DNA of 64,000 nucleotides. Source: a bacterium. Its GTDB lineage: Bacteria > Bacillota > Bacilli > Lactobacillales > Streptococcaceae. Where the stretch lies: NCBI GenBank assembly GCA_905221125.1, contig CAJNBY010000009.1:1-64000 (forward strand), written 5' to 3'. The notes under the pieces were generated by a model. It searched no databases. It saw only the letters and a list, made by a program, of their open reading frames with translations, and was not told the DNA's origin. The position numbers were made by a program, and so were the translations under genes. Positions 8,015 through 15,411 of this stretch are shown here, piece after piece (the stretch's first letter is position 1; every line of letters starts with the position of its first letter).

Positions 8015-8659
8015 ATGAAAGTATTAGTGACAGGTTTTGAGCCCTTTGGAGGGGAAAAGGTCAATCCAGCCTTGGAGGCAATTAAAGGTTTACCAGCTAA
8101 AATCCATGGTGCTGAGATCCGTTGGCTAGAAGTGCCAACAGTCTTTCACAAATCGGCCCATGTATTGGAAGAAGAAATGAACCGTTATCAACCTGACTTT
8201 GTCCTTTGTATTGGTCAAGCAGGTGGAAGATCTAGTTTGACGCCAGAACGAGTGGCCATTAATCAAGACGATGCACGCATTCCTGATAATGAAGGAAATC
8301 AACCGATTGACCTTCCTATTCGTCCAGATGGTGCTCCTGCCTACTTTAGTAGTCTACCGATTAAAGCAATGGTTCAAGCTATAAAAAAAGAGGGATTGCC
8401 GGCCTCTGTTTCCAATACGGCAGGGACTTTTGTTTGCAATCATTTGATGTATCAGGCCCTCTATTTGGTAGAAAAGAAATTTCCACATGTTAAGGCAGGT
8501 TTTATGCATATTCCTTATATGATGGAACAGGTGGTGAATCGACCGACTACCCCAGCTATGAGTTTAGTGGATATTAGGCGAGGGATAGAAGCGGCAATCG
8601 GCGCCATTATCGAACATGGAGATCAGGACCTCAAGTTGGTAGGCGGAGAAACTCATTGA
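8015..8659 (+). CDS. pcp: Pyrrolidone-carboxylate peptidase (pyroglutamyl peptidase I)
   Basis: Cytosolic cysteine peptidase of 214 residues that removes N-terminal pyroglutamate from peptides. The GFEPFGG motif is at residues 7-13. The catalytic triad is E78 ([16 protein letters not shown]), C141 ([13 protein letters not shown]) and H165 (GFMHIPYM). Promoter TGTTATACT (extended -10, 7959-7967); RBS AAGGAG. It converges on the DUF975 gene, with a shared terminator. Confidence 0.96.
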   Translation: MKVLVTGFEPFGGEKVNPALEAIKGLPAKIHGAEIRWLEVPTVFHKSAHVLEEEMNRYQPDFVLCIGQAGGRSSLTPERVAINQDDARIPDNEGNQPIDLPIRPDGAPAYFSSLPIKAMVQAIKKEGLPASVSNTAGTFVCNHLMYQALYLVEKKFPHVKAGFMHIPYMMEQVVNRPTTPAMSLVDIRRGIEAAIGAIIEHGDQDLKLVGGETH

Positions 8660-8662
8660 TAG

Positions 8663-8696
8663 AAAAAAGCTTGAGGGAAAACCTTCAAGCTTTTGG
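8663..8696. terminator. Bidirectional terminator between pcp and the DUF975 gene
   Basis: Long hairpin AAAAGCTTGAGG / CCTTCAAGCTTTT with A-tract on one side and T-tract on the other, so it works in both directions. The stop codon of the leftward gene lies inside the stem. Confidence 0.85.
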
Positions 8697-9542
8697 ACGT
8701 TTTCGAGCCAGTACTGCTCGGTAGAAAATTATTTTATTGATTTGAATGTAGGGCAGGAGTGAGAAACTAGCAATTCCAAAGGTAATCCAATTGAGGAAGT
8801 ACCAAGGAAGGAGTTGTAAGTCTAGGACAAAACGCTGAAACTTGTAACCTTTCATCAGGAAACGGCTGGTTTTAAGGATTTGTCCTGGTTTAGCTTGTCC
8901 CAAGTCTAGTGTGTCACAGAGGAGAAATTCTACCTGTGAATAGGCATAGTATTGTGGAATATAGAGACTATTTCCTATAATCATCAAGAAAATACTTGCT
9001 AGAACGTAAAGACCAAAGATCATGAGGAAACTTTCCGTTTCAACTGACGTGAGATCCAGATTAGGAAACTCAGGATGAAGGACAACGAATTTCTTTGCTA
9101 AAAAGCTACTGTAAAAGAGGAAGTAAATCCCAAGCAAGCTAGGAATGCTCCATAAGAAGAGATAGAAGCGTTTGAGAAGGAGAGTCAAAAAGGTTTGTGA
9201 AAAGTGCTCTTCGCCAAAGAGAGCGAGACTATTTTTGACGGATAGTTCTGTATCAGGATTCTTGATGAGTTTCAGCGTTGTATAAACTGAACTAGTCAGG
9301 AGAATCGTTCCGATAAAGGAGACGAATAGTGGAAAAAGGTAGGCTTGGAATACATGACCAAGAACGCTTAAAAAGGATTGCTCTAAAATAGACTCGTTGA
9401 TGCGCTCTAAGGGATTAAGGAAGCCAGACAAGATGACCAGCATGCTAGGTAAGAGATAGACGAGAAAGAGGCGGGGATTTTCAGCTTGAAATTGTCTGGC
9501 CTGCAGACGAATGGTTTTTAAATCAATTTTGGGGTATTTCAT
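8685..9542 (-). CDS. DUF975 family integral membrane protein
   Basis: Polytopic membrane protein of about 285 residues with some six hydrophobic segments and the DUF975 opening (KYPKIDLKTIRLQARQ). Function unknown. A longer frame starts 27 bp upstream at 9569, but the -10 box lies between that ATG and the chosen one, so the MKYPKIDL start is preferred. The promoter geometry predicts a leaderless mRNA. The prophage is inserted about 60 bp upstream of its -10 box and leaves the gene intact. Confidence 0.8.
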   Translation of the reverse strand: MKYPKIDLKTIRLQARQFQAENPRLFLVYLLPSMLVILSGFLNPLERINESILEQSFLSVLGHVFQAYLFPLFVSFIGTILLTSSVYTTLKLIKNPDTELSVKNSLALFGEEHFSQTFLTLLLKRFYLFLWSIPSLLGIYFLFYSSFLAKKFVVLHPEFPNLDLTSVETESFLMIFGLYVLASIFLMIIGNSLYIPQYYAYSQVEFLLCDTLDLGQAKPGQILKTSRFLMKGYKFQRFVLDLQLLPWYFLNWITFGIASFSLLPYIQINKIIFYRAVLARKRPKA

Positions 9543-9548
9543 TCTCTC

Positions 9549-9557
9549 ATTATACCA
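9549..9557 (-). promoter_or_regulatory. Promoter of the DUF975 gene, predicted leaderless
   Basis: On the minus strand TGGTATAAT (extended -10) is followed by six bases, GAGAGA, and then ATG. The expected transcription start therefore coincides with the start codon. Confidence 0.6.
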
Positions 9558-9614
9558 TAAATAGTACATAGCTTGCTAATCGTTTGAAATCAGTGGGTTT
9601 CTAGCGTGTTAAGT

Positions 9615-9640
9615 AAAAGTGAATACGAAATTGAATACGA
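9615..9640. other. Prophage attachment site attL
   Basis: AAAAGTGAATACGAA then AT then TGAATACGA; the same 26 bp recurs at 46088-46113 with only the two middle bases changed (GA). The site contains two TGAATACGA units 12 bp apart. It separates the host DUF975 gene from the integrase gene. Confidence 0.85.
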
Positions 9641-9648
9641 CACTACTT

Positions 9649-10794
9649 TTAGCTGGAGCGGATGAAATCCATGAGCTGATTAACGACTTCAACACGTTGA
9701 TTATCGTTGATGTGGGTATACATATCAAGGGTAGTTTGAACATTATTATGGCCTAATCTGTCCGAAATAATTTTGGCTGTAACACCAGCTTCAAATAGGA
9801 GAGAAGCATGTGTATGTCTAAACCCGTGAGGCGAGATTTTTTTAAGATTATTGTGTTTACGAAAGAATCTTAAAAGTTTCACTTTCATAGTTGCAGCTAA
9901 AAGCCATCCCCCGCTATTGTTCGTAAAAATATAATTCGAATTATGTTTATAAGGCACACCAGCCTGGAAATATTCTTTTATTTGCTGACGTTTCCAGAGT
10001 TTTAATACATTCAGAGTTTCATCATCTAAAGTGATAACCCTCTTACTCCTTTTGGTTTTAGGATCCTGAACAGTTTGCTTGTCATCAATTACGACAGCTG
10101 TACGAGAAATACTTAACAGCTTATTTTCAAAGTCAACATCTGACCACATGAGTCCGATAGCTTCTCCAGTTCTCAATCCTGAAAAAGCGAGTAAGTGAAA
10201 AAAAGTGTAGTCTACGAAATTACAATTTGCTTTGTAAATTTGTAGAAAATCTGTCAACTCCTGCTTTGTATAGTAGTTTTCTTTGGTCTTTAAGGGCCTA
10301 TTTTTAGGCTTGATAATCTTGTCTAAGGGATTTGACTTAATGATGTCAATAGAAGTAGCATACTTGAAAATACGGCTAATGACAGAGTAGTAGTTGGCAT
10401 AGAGGATATAGCGATTACTTAACTTTATAGCAACCTTCTGACAATAAGCGACACTGATCTGCTGGATTTTCATATCTGTAAAATACAAGTCAATCATAAC
10501 ATCAAGCTTATCCTTGACATTCTGATAAGTTGTGGGTTTTACAGTGTTTTTATAGCTATCAAGCCATAATTCAGCAACTTCAGCGAATGTAGGGTTCTGG
10601 AAATCTTCATTGTTTGAAAAACCATTCTCTTCTACATCTAAGAGAAGATCACGTTCGGCCGCCTTGGCCTCTTTAATGGTTTTAAACCCACGTCGTGTTG
10701 TGCGTTTTTCTTTTCCAGTAGCAGGGTCTATGCCCAGGTATGTTTGAAAGAGATATCTAGTCTCTCCTTTTTTTGTAAGGTATTTTTTTATCAT
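9649..10794 (-). CDS. int: Prophage tyrosine integrase
   Basis: Tyrosine recombinase of 381 residues that integrates and excises the prophage. An N-terminal arm-binding domain (about 1-50, GKEKRTTRRGFKTIKEAKAAE) and SAM-like core-binding domain (65-160) precede the catalytic domain. Active residues are R208 (LLAFSGLRTGEAIGL), H323 and R326 (SPHGFRHTHA), H349 (LGHNN) and Y359 (TLDMYTH). It reads toward attL, only 8 bp away. RBS GAAAGGA; two hairpins and a candidate small-RNA locus lie upstream. Confidence 0.95.
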   Translation of the reverse strand: MIKKYLTKKGETRYLFQTYLGIDPATGKEKRTTRRGFKTIKEAKAAERDLLLDVEENGFSNNEDFQNPTFAEVAELWLDSYKNTVKPTTYQNVKDKLDVMIDLYFTDMKIQQISVAYCQKVAIKLSNRYILYANYYSVISRIFKYATSIDIIKSNPLDKIIKPKNRPLKTKENYYTKQELTDFLQIYKANCNFVDYTFFHLLAFSGLRTGEAIGLMWSDVDFENKLLSISRTAVVIDDKQTVQDPKTKRSKRVITLDDETLNVLKLWKRQQIKEYFQAGVPYKHNSNYIFTNNSGGWLLAATMKVKLLRFFRKHNNLKKISPHGFRHTHASLLFEAGVTAKIISDRLGHNNVQTTLDMYTHINDNQRVEVVNQLMDFIRSS

Positions 10795-10816
10795 AAAAAG
10801 TCCTTTCTTTTCGATT

Positions 10817-10839
10817 GCTTGCCCGCATAGTTGAAAAGG
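10817..10839 (+). repeat. Promoter-linked motif, copy 1
   Basis: GCTTGCCCGCATAGTTGAAAAGG. Its TTGAAA is a -35 placed 17 bp from TGATAAACT (extended -10, 10851-10859). Other copies lie at 14744-14765 (+) and 46069-46089 (-). Confidence 0.6.
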
Positions 10840-10865
10840 TGTAGAACTTATGATAAACTATAGTT

Positions 10866-10957
10866 GTATTTTTTTATCATCCTTTCCATTGCTTGCTTGA
10901 TGGAAAGTTGAATCCTCACACTCAAAGATTGCCGTCGGAGAGTGTGGGGATTTTTTT
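10866..10957 (+). ncRNA. Candidate phage small RNA antisense to the lysogeny operon
   Basis: A plus-strand promoter, TTGAAA (10831-10836) - 17 bp - TAAACT (10854-10859, with TG two bases ahead), points away from int. About 90 nt downstream is a strong terminator: stem TCCTCACACTC / GAGTGTGGGGA followed by seven T. Between them is a second hairpin, CTTTCCAT / ATGGAAAG with loop TGCTTGCTTG. No gene lies on this strand, although a 16-codon ORF starts at 10850. If the repressor operon reads through to int, this RNA is antisense to it. Structure and promoter are seen; expression is inferred. Confidence 0.5.
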
Positions 10958-10959
10958 AT

Positions 10960-11613
10960 TTAATTATTTACTTTGACTTTCATCGATTTATTGACGATAC
11001 CACTTTCTTCTGCAAGTGTTGTGTTATCTTCCGCTTTCACATATAGATGAGGCGAGTTAGCATAACTCAAATCATATCCATTTTCTATTGCCCAATTTTT
11101 AAAAGTGCTTTCTTTAATTTGGTACAGTTTGTCAGCGATTTGTTGAATTTCTACCTTAGAGTAATATTTGACATCTTGAGGAAGATACAAGTAGATGACA
11201 TTGTTGCCTACTGGTTTAGTTATAATCTGATAACCTGTATCTCCTAGCTGGTTATTGATTTCGGTAGTCAAATGGTTAGCAAATTCTGTGTTAGATGCTT
11301 CTGTATATTCAGGTCCATCATTTTTTGTTTTTTGGGATGACTTCGCTTTACTTTTTGATTTACTACCTTTCTCTTCTTTTGAATTTTCCGTGCTTTCGGA
11401 ACTCTCAGATGAAGATGATGAGGTGACCTCTGTTGTAGCTGGTTTTGTGTTTTCAGTTTTAGTTTCAGTATTTTTAGATGGGTTCTTTGAAAGACTATTT
11501 ATCACACTAATAGCCAAGAAAGCAATTAGTACCCAGAACCATACTCTTTTATAAATTGGCTTAGAATTTTTTCTTTTGTTTATGTTTCTTTTGTTTATAT
11601 TTCTTTTGTTCAT
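10960..11613 (-). CDS. Membrane-anchored prophage protein of unknown function
   Basis: About 217 residues. A Lys/Asn/Arg-rich N-terminus with a tandem NKRNINKRNINKRK repeat (12-bp DNA repeat) precedes one transmembrane segment (VWFWVLIAFLAISVI). Then come a Ser/Glu/Lys-rich linker and a folded C-terminal domain of about 110 residues with no motif I recognise. Topology predicts the C-terminal domain outside the cell. Start chosen at the ATG after AAAGGAG (11613) rather than the upstream in-frame ATG. The position between repressor and integrase is typical of lysogeny-expressed accessory genes; superinfection exclusion is possible but unproven. Confidence 0.75.
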   Translation of the reverse strand: MNKRNINKRNINKRKNSKPIYKRVWFWVLIAFLAISVINSLSKNPSKNTETKTENTKPATTEVTSSSSSESSESTENSKEEKGSKSKSKAKSSQKTKNDGPEYTEASNTEFANHLTTEINNQLGDTGYQIITKPVGNNVIYLYLPQDVKYYSKVEIQQIADKLYQIKESTFKNWAIENGYDLSYANSPHLYVKAEDNTTLAEESGIVNKSMKVKVNN

Positions 11614-11626
11614 GTTTTTTCTCCTT

Positions 11627-12409
11627 TTAATTTTCAATTGGCATGAAGTTTCCGACTATTTTTCCAATGATTCTCGGATCTTCTTCATATGGTGCGAATT
11701 TATCTTTATATTTGTTATTGATAGAGACGAGTCTTAGACCGTCTTTTTCTTTATAGACTTTCTTGATATAAGTTTGGCCATCCCAATCAACTGCATAAAC
11801 GGCACCATCGTAGTCAAATCCTGTTTCTTTGATAAGAACGACCTCTCCATTCATATACTTAGGTTCCATTGAATCTCCGAAAACCCAAGAAGCAAAATCG
11901 TGGTCTAGGTCTTTGTCATAAAAAACAGTGTCATAGTTCCCATCGTTGAAGTATGAAAAGCCAGTACCAGCTGAAAGTTTTTCATATACCTTGTATTCAA
12001 ATAAGTCTTCCTCTAATGAAATAACTTTGTTAGACTGCTCGCGCAATTGGTTTTCTGTAAAATCTAAAACCTTTTGTTTTCTAGGAGCAGTAAGCTTTAC
12101 AGCTTTTTCAGTTATTTTCTGAACAAGAGGGGAAGTAGGTATCTTCAGTTCTTGGACAGGGGTATCGTCTGACATGGGAACATTATATCCCATTAACCAA
12201 GCTTCAGAGACACCCAATGTTTTAGACAATAAAACAAGTTTATCTTGATCAGGAGAAGATTTTCCTGAAACGTATTGTGACAAAGCACTCTTACCCATTT
12301 TGATACCAAGTTCTTTTTGAAGTGGTAAAGAACTATTCAAGATATCTACTTGTCTAAGATTTCTTTCAGACAGAATTTGTTTTAGTCGTAAAGATGTTGT
12401 AATTTTCAT
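11627..12409 (-). CDS. CI-like phage repressor (HTH + S24 autoprotease)
   Basis: Repressor of 260 residues. HTH_XRE domain at about 5-72 (LRQVDIL...KSALSQYVSGKSSPDQDKLVLLSKTLGV) and a LexA/S24 domain at about 140-258. The self-cleavage site is A147-G148 (LSAGTG), the nucleophile S180 (FGDSMEP), with general-base lysine K216/K217 (YIKKVYKE). RecA-stimulated cleavage would induce the prophage. The frame is open 64 codons further upstream, but the ATG after CGGAG at 12409 matches the family start. Its promoter overlaps an operator dyad. Confidence 0.93.
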   Translation of the reverse strand: MKITTSLRLKQILSERNLRQVDILNSSLPLQKELGIKMGKSALSQYVSGKSSPDQDKLVLLSKTLGVSEAWLMGYNVPMSDDTPVQELKIPTSPLVQKITEKAVKLTAPRKQKVLDFTENQLREQSNKVISLEEDLFEYKVYEKLSAGTGFSYFNDGNYDTVFYDKDLDHDFASWVFGDSMEPKYMNGEVVLIKETGFDYDGAVYAVDWDGQTYIKKVYKEKDGLRLVSINNKYKDKFAPYEEDPRIIGKIVGNFMPIEN

Positions 12410-12434
12410 ATTTAACACTCCGTTCTTAATTGTA

Positions 12435-12463
12435 ATTATATATCTATTTGAACAAAAGTTCAA
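12435..12463 (-). promoter_or_regulatory. Repressor promoter (PRM) with operator dyad 1
   Basis: On the minus strand TTGAAC - 17 bp - TATAAT. The -35 is the right arm of the operator TTGAAC-AAAA-GTTCAA (12448-12463), so operator occupancy directly affects repressor synthesis. Confidence 0.75.
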
Positions 12464-12502
12464 GAGAAAAAACAAAAAGTTCAAAAAAAATAAACTTAGG
12501 TA

Positions 12503-12531
12503 TTGACAAGCCAAAAAATAAGGAGTAGAAT
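12503..12531 (+). promoter_or_regulatory. Early rightward promoter (PR)
   Basis: TTGACA - 17 bp - TAGAAT, ahead of the cro-like gene. A second TATAAT (12532-12537) abuts it. A half-operator GTTCAA (12479-12484) lies upstream and operator dyad 2 downstream. Confidence 0.7.
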
Positions 12532-12544
12532 TATAATCACAAAA

Positions 12545-12561
12545 GTTCAAATAACTTGAAC
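12545..12561 (+). promoter_or_regulatory. Operator dyad 2
   Basis: GTTCAA-ATAAC-TTGAAC, the same half-site as dyad 1, just downstream of the PR -10 where a bound repressor would block transcription. Confidence 0.7.
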
Positions 12562-12582
12562 AAAAGGTAGAAAGGAGAATAA

Positions 12583-12807
12583 ATGAAATTTGATTATTCA
12601 AAATTGAATGGAAGAATTACTGAAATTTTTAATAGCCGGAAAAAATTCGCTAAAGCTATGAAACTTTCAGAACGAAGTATTTCACTTAAATTAAATAATC
12701 AGCGTTATTGGAAAAACAACGAAATTACAATAGCTTGTGATCTCTTACTTATTCCAGATAACCAAATAGGAGATTATTTTTTTAAACCTGAAGTTCAAGA
12801 AACTTGA
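12583..12807 (+). CDS. Cro-like regulator (DUF739 type)
   Basis: Small HTH protein of 74 residues (FAKAMKLSERSISLKLNNQRYWKNNEITIACDLL), first gene of the rightward early operon, divergent from the CI-like repressor. It probably competes for the TTGAAC dyads to commit to lytic growth. RBS AAGGAG. The gene's 3' end overlaps a third operator-like dyad. Confidence 0.85.
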   Translation: MKFDYSKLNGRITEIFNSRKKFAKAMKLSERSISLKLNNQRYWKNNEITIACDLLLIPDNQIGDYFFKPEVQET

Positions 12808-12810
12808 ACT
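12792..12810 (+). promoter_or_regulatory. Operator dyad 3, at the end of the cro-like gene
   Basis: AGTTCAAG-AAA-CTTGAACT, a perfect 8-bp palindrome sharing the GTTCAA half-site with dyads 1 and 2 but about 250 bp away, overlapping the cro-like stop codon. It could support DNA looping or a roadblock. Confidence 0.65.
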
Positions 12811-12833
12811 AAATAAAACTAGAAAGGGACATT

Positions 12834-13031
12834 ATGAACAACGCAGCGCAAAAAGTAACACGGATTGACAAAGATGCCTGGGATATCGCTACAGAGTTGG
12901 CGAACGAGTACGGAGTATCTATTTGTCACATCATCAGCGAGAGCGTCCGCTACTGTGCAGAGAATGCCGAATTTAAGGAGATGGATGTTGTCGTTAAACG
13001 ATTGGTAGTCGGCAGTAAGGTGCTGGAGTAG
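12834..13031 (+). CDS. Hypothetical phage early protein
   Basis: Protein of 65 residues, largely helical (RIDKDAWDIATELANEYGVSICHIISESVRYCAE). The pattern is reminiscent of small ribbon-helix-helix-like proteins, but no diagnostic motif is present. RBS AAAGGGA. The next gene starts 4 bp after the stop. Confidence 0.65.
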   Translation: MNNAAQKVTRIDKDAWDIATELANEYGVSICHIISESVRYCAENAEFKEMDVVVKRLVVGSKVLE

Positions 13032-13035
13032 GAAT

Positions 13036-13266
13036 ATGAGCATTGATTTATTATCAGCAAAAGTAGTTATGGATGAAGAAATACTAGCTAGTATAGATAA
13101 CTCATTCGGTCCGATGGTGGAAGGATATACCAAAGACCAAAAAATAAAATTTGTTTTGAACTTTAGCAGAGCTTTGACAATTGCTAGATTTTTAAATGAA
13201 AATCCAGATGTCCTTGAAAAATGGCGTAATATTTGCGGAATGATTTTAAAGAAGGCACAGGAGTAA
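13036..13266 (+). CDS. Hypothetical phage early protein
   Basis: Acidic, mostly helical protein of 76 residues with no recognised domain, tightly linked to the upstream gene. RBS GGAATATGAG is weak, suggesting translational coupling. Confidence 0.65.
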   Translation: MSIDLLSAKVVMDEEILASIDNSFGPMVEGYTKDQKIKFVLNFSRALTIARFLNENPDVLEKWRNICGMILKKAQE

Positions 13267-13300
13267 TTCACAAACTCAACAATTTAAAGAAAGGAATACT

Positions 13301-14014
13301 ATGAACGAAATTTTTAATTTTCACGGGCATGAAGTCCGTACTTTGACAATTGATAATGAACCATGGTTTGTGGGAAAAGATGTCGCAGACATCTTAGGAT
13401 ATGCTAAACCTCTGGACGCAATTTCTCGGCACGTTGATGAAGATGACTCCGTGAAATACGGACTCACCGACAATTTAGGCAGAACACAAAATACTATCAT
13501 CATCAATGAATCTGGTCTCTACTCTCTTATTCTTTCAAGTAAGCTTCCGCAAGCCAAAGAGTTCAAGCGTTGGGTGACATCAGAGGTCTTGCCAGCTATT
13601 CGTAAGCAGGGCGGATTTATCCGTGAGGATTTGGACGAGGATGCCTTCATCGCTCTCTTCACTGGCCAGAAGAAATTGCGTGAGCAACAGGCTACCATGC
13701 TGGAAGATATTGACTATCTTAAGAGTGAGCAACCGATTCATCCAAGCTATGCTCAGTCGCTACTGAAGAAGCGCAAGGCCCGTGTCGTGGCTTGCTTAGG
13801 TGGTATTGATAGTCCAGCTTATGCGGATAAGATTTTTGCTCAGTCAGTATTTAGACAAGCTGAGATTGATTTTAAAGACCACTTCAACATTAGTCGCTAT
13901 GACTTGCTACCGAAGAAGTTTGCAGAAGCTGCTCTTGCTTACTGGATGACGTGGGAGCCAAGCACTAATACCAAGATGAAGATTATGGAGCTGAACGCTT
14001 TTAGTCAAGCGTAG
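13301..14014 (+). CDS. Phage antirepressor (BRO-N domain)
   Basis: Protein of 237 residues. The N-terminal BRO/Ant domain (about 1-105) carries the typical PWFVGKDVADILGYAKP and the ESGLYSLILSSKLPQAKEFKRWVTSEVLPAIRKQG block. The C-terminal part is a separate helical domain. Such proteins counteract CI-type repressors or bind DNA during the lytic switch. RBS AAAGGA. Located in the early operon two genes after cro. Confidence 0.88.
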   Translation: MNEIFNFHGHEVRTLTIDNEPWFVGKDVADILGYAKPLDAISRHVDEDDSVKYGLTDNLGRTQNTIIINESGLYSLILSSKLPQAKEFKRWVTSEVLPAIRKQGGFIREDLDEDAFIALFTGQKKLREQQATMLEDIDYLKSEQPIHPSYAQSLLKKRKARVVACLGGIDSPAYADKIFAQSVFRQAEIDFKDHFNISRYDLLPKKFAEAALAYWMTWEPSTNTKMKIMELNAFSQA

Positions 14015-14024
14015 GGAGGGGAAA

Positions 14025-14222
14025 ATGAGACCAAGACGATATCCGTATAGTGGAAAAAAAGAGTCCACCTTTGTAAAGGTAGACCCTGAGTTAGTAGAAA
14101 AACTTTTAAGACCACATAGCTTTACTATTGATTCCGAAAGTTTGACAACTACTTTGGACGCGAAGAAAATTAGTTGTCGCTCTTTAGGATTCCAAGCTCT
14201 AGCATGGAATTTACCAAACTAA
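14025..14222 (+). CDS. Short phage protein with MRPRRYP N-terminus, possibly truncated
   Basis: Protein of 65 residues starting MRPRRYPYSGKKES, which strongly resembles the start of the 114-residue protein encoded at 20913 (MRPKRYPFSGTKKES). The remainder differs. Its last 18 codons are read on the DNA that encodes the C-terminus of the leftward gene at 14170-14412, so this may be a shortened paralogue. RBS GGGAGGGG. Function unknown. Confidence 0.55.
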   Translation: MRPRRYPYSGKKESTFVKVDPELVEKLLRPHSFTIDSESLTTTLDAKKISCRSLGFQALAWNLPN

Positions 14223-14412
14223 CAATGGTGCTTTTAGAAGTTGATTTTGACACATATTCAATGATATTGACAATATGTTGAGCTTGTTCAGTATTGATAC
14301 CGAGATCTAACGAATTTAATTCAGTTACAACGTATTCTATTAGTTGATTGTTTGAATTAAAATTTTGATCTATGTGTTTTGAGGCAACTTCCATAAATTT
14401 ATTAGAATCCAT
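14170..14412 (-). CDS. Leftward early-region protein of unknown function
   Basis: Helical protein of 80 residues (MDSNKFMEVASKHIDQNF...), unusual because it runs against the early operon. It has its own AAGGAG ribosome site and a minus-strand promoter. Its 3' end overlaps the end of the rightward 65-residue gene by 53 bp. No domain recognised; a regulatory role is only suggested by orientation. Confidence 0.65.
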   Translation of the reverse strand: MDSNKFMEVASKHIDQNFNSNNQLIEYVVTELNSLDLGINTEQAQHIVNIIEYVSKSTSKSTIVSLVNSMLELGILKSDN

Positions 14413-14437
14413 ATTACATCTCCTTTCTATGGGAATT

Positions 14438-14480
14438 TTGACTAAAACGGTGAGAGGTCCTAGTCAAGAGTATTATAGCA
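14438..14480 (-). promoter_or_regulatory. Promoter and leader hairpin of the leftward 80-residue gene
   Basis: On the minus strand TGCTATAAT (extended -10; ATTATA at 14472-14477). The predicted transcript begins at about 14465 and immediately folds into TTGACTA / TAGTCAA (14461-14467 with 14438-14444) upstream of the ribosome site. Confidence 0.55.
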
Positions 14481-14527
14481 ATTTAGGAGGATATTACATC
14501 AGTCTTGAGACTGATATAGGAGGTTGA

Positions 14528-14671
14528 ATGGAAGATAAAATCATTGAACTTGCTGATTACTTTATCAGCGAATCGACAACGTACAGAGAAGCTAAGATAG
14601 CGTGTGAGAAGCTATTTAGACAAGTGAGCCATGAGATAGAACTCAGAGCGATGGAAAGTAAAACAGTTTGA
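14528..14671 (+). CDS. Small phage protein (47 residues)
   Basis: MEDKIIELADYFISESTTYR..., a charged helical protein. It is preceded by a strong ATAGGAGG Shine-Dalgarno 6 nt from the ATG, which is the main support for its being real. No function recognised. Confidence 0.6.
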   Translation: MEDKIIELADYFISESTTYREAKIACEKLFRQVSHEIELRAMESKTV

Positions 14672-14680
14672 CAACAACGC

Positions 14681-14707
14681 AAAAAGCACCTGACGGTAAT
14701 CAGGCGC
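14681..14707 (-). terminator. Minus-strand hairpin with T-tract
   Basis: GCACCTGA / TCAGGCGC stem with an A5 tract on its left, so it reads as a terminator only leftward. A similarly built hairpin occurs at 22033-22057. Confidence 0.45.
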
Positions 14708-14743
14708 ATACTTAAATAATTTAAACCATTATATCACAAAAAT

Positions 14744-14765
14744 GCTTGCCCGCATAGTTGAGAGG
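14744..14765 (+). repeat. Promoter-linked motif, copy 2
   Basis: GCTTGCCCGCATAGTTGAGAGG, 18 of the first 18 bases identical to copy 1. It lies 10 bp before the start codon of the DUF771-like gene, so here its GAGAGG also acts as the ribosome site. Confidence 0.6.
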
Positions 14766-14774
14766 ATGTAAAAA

Positions 14775-15065
14775 ATGGAAGGTATAACGCTACAATTACG
14801 ATTGGATGGCGAAAGTGCCGAATTGTTCACGAATCAATTGTTGGCCTTTGCTGAAAAGCAGGTCAAGGAGCAGTTAGAGAATGATCGCATGCCAATCAAT
14901 CAGCAGGCTTTGATGAAGAAGTTTGGCTTCACTCATGGCTATATTAAGAAGTTAGAACGTAAAGGCTTAAGATTTCGTAAGCAAGGGAAAGATATCATGT
15001 ACGATGTCAATGATGTTTATGAGATTTTGGAATTAGAAAAAGAAGTACGAAAATTAAGAGCATAA
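14775..15065 (+). CDS. DUF771-like phage protein (excisionase-like DNA-binding)
   Basis: Protein of 96 residues with a C-terminal winged-helix-like segment, INQQALMKKFGFTHGYIKKLERKGLRFRKQGKDIMYD, at about 41-78, resembling DUF771 and Xis/MerR-type small DNA-binding proteins. It may be the excisionase or an early regulator. It starts the second block of the early operon. Confidence 0.7.
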   Translation: MEGITLQLRLDGESAELFTNQLLAFAEKQVKEQLENDRMPINQQALMKKFGFTHGYIKKLERKGLRFRKQGKDIMYDVNDVYEILELEKEVRKLRA

Positions 15066-15075
15066 GGAGATAAAA

Positions 15076-15396
15076 ATGTTTGAACCACCGATTTTAGACC
15101 AGCTGATGGGGGTTGGAGCCTTGCTGATTGGATTTGCAGGGCTTTGCCGTCATATCAAATTGCAAGAGGAGCGTAAGGAAAAAGAAAGACGAGAAGAGCA
15201 AGAATTTGCGTCTATGATTGTCCAAGGGTATAACCATGCTTACGAACGTGGTAGAGAGGACAAATGGCAAGAAATCCGCAAGAACATCCGTCGGGAGTTC
15301 AAAGGCTTTACGTTTGATAATGAACCGCCTGTAGGCTTGCGCCCAGAACCTCTGGCATTGCCAGAGCCGAAACAGTCTGCAATCAGATTTTTGTAA
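15076..15396 (+). CDS. Phage protein with one N-terminal membrane segment
   Basis: Protein of 106 residues. One hydrophobic segment (about 9-25, QLMGVGALLIGFAGLC) is followed by a highly charged helix (KLQEERKEKERREEQE) and a Pro-rich tail. No known domain. RBS AAGGAG, 10 bp after the preceding gene. Confidence 0.65.
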   Translation: MFEPPILDQLMGVGALLIGFAGLCRHIKLQEERKEKERREEQEFASMIVQGYNHAYERGREDKWQEIRKNIRREFKGFTFDNEPPVGLRPEPLALPEPKQSAIRFL

Positions 15397-15411
15397 TGAG
15401 GAGGTCAGGAA

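Noticed and set aside
10850..10900. A 16-codon ORF (MINYSCIFLSSFPLLA) inside the candidate small RNA
   Set aside because: It could be a micropeptide but starts before the predicted transcript start, so it is not called as a gene.
11047..11554. Two plus-strand frames (66 and 99 codons) opposite the membrane-anchored prophage protein
   Set aside because: They are antisense shadows of a gene with a good ribosome site and clear domain layout, and lack their own signals.
12819..13271. A 150-codon minus-strand frame in the early region
   Set aside because: It is antisense to two short tightly coupled plus-strand genes with ribosome sites; no domain or promoter supports it.
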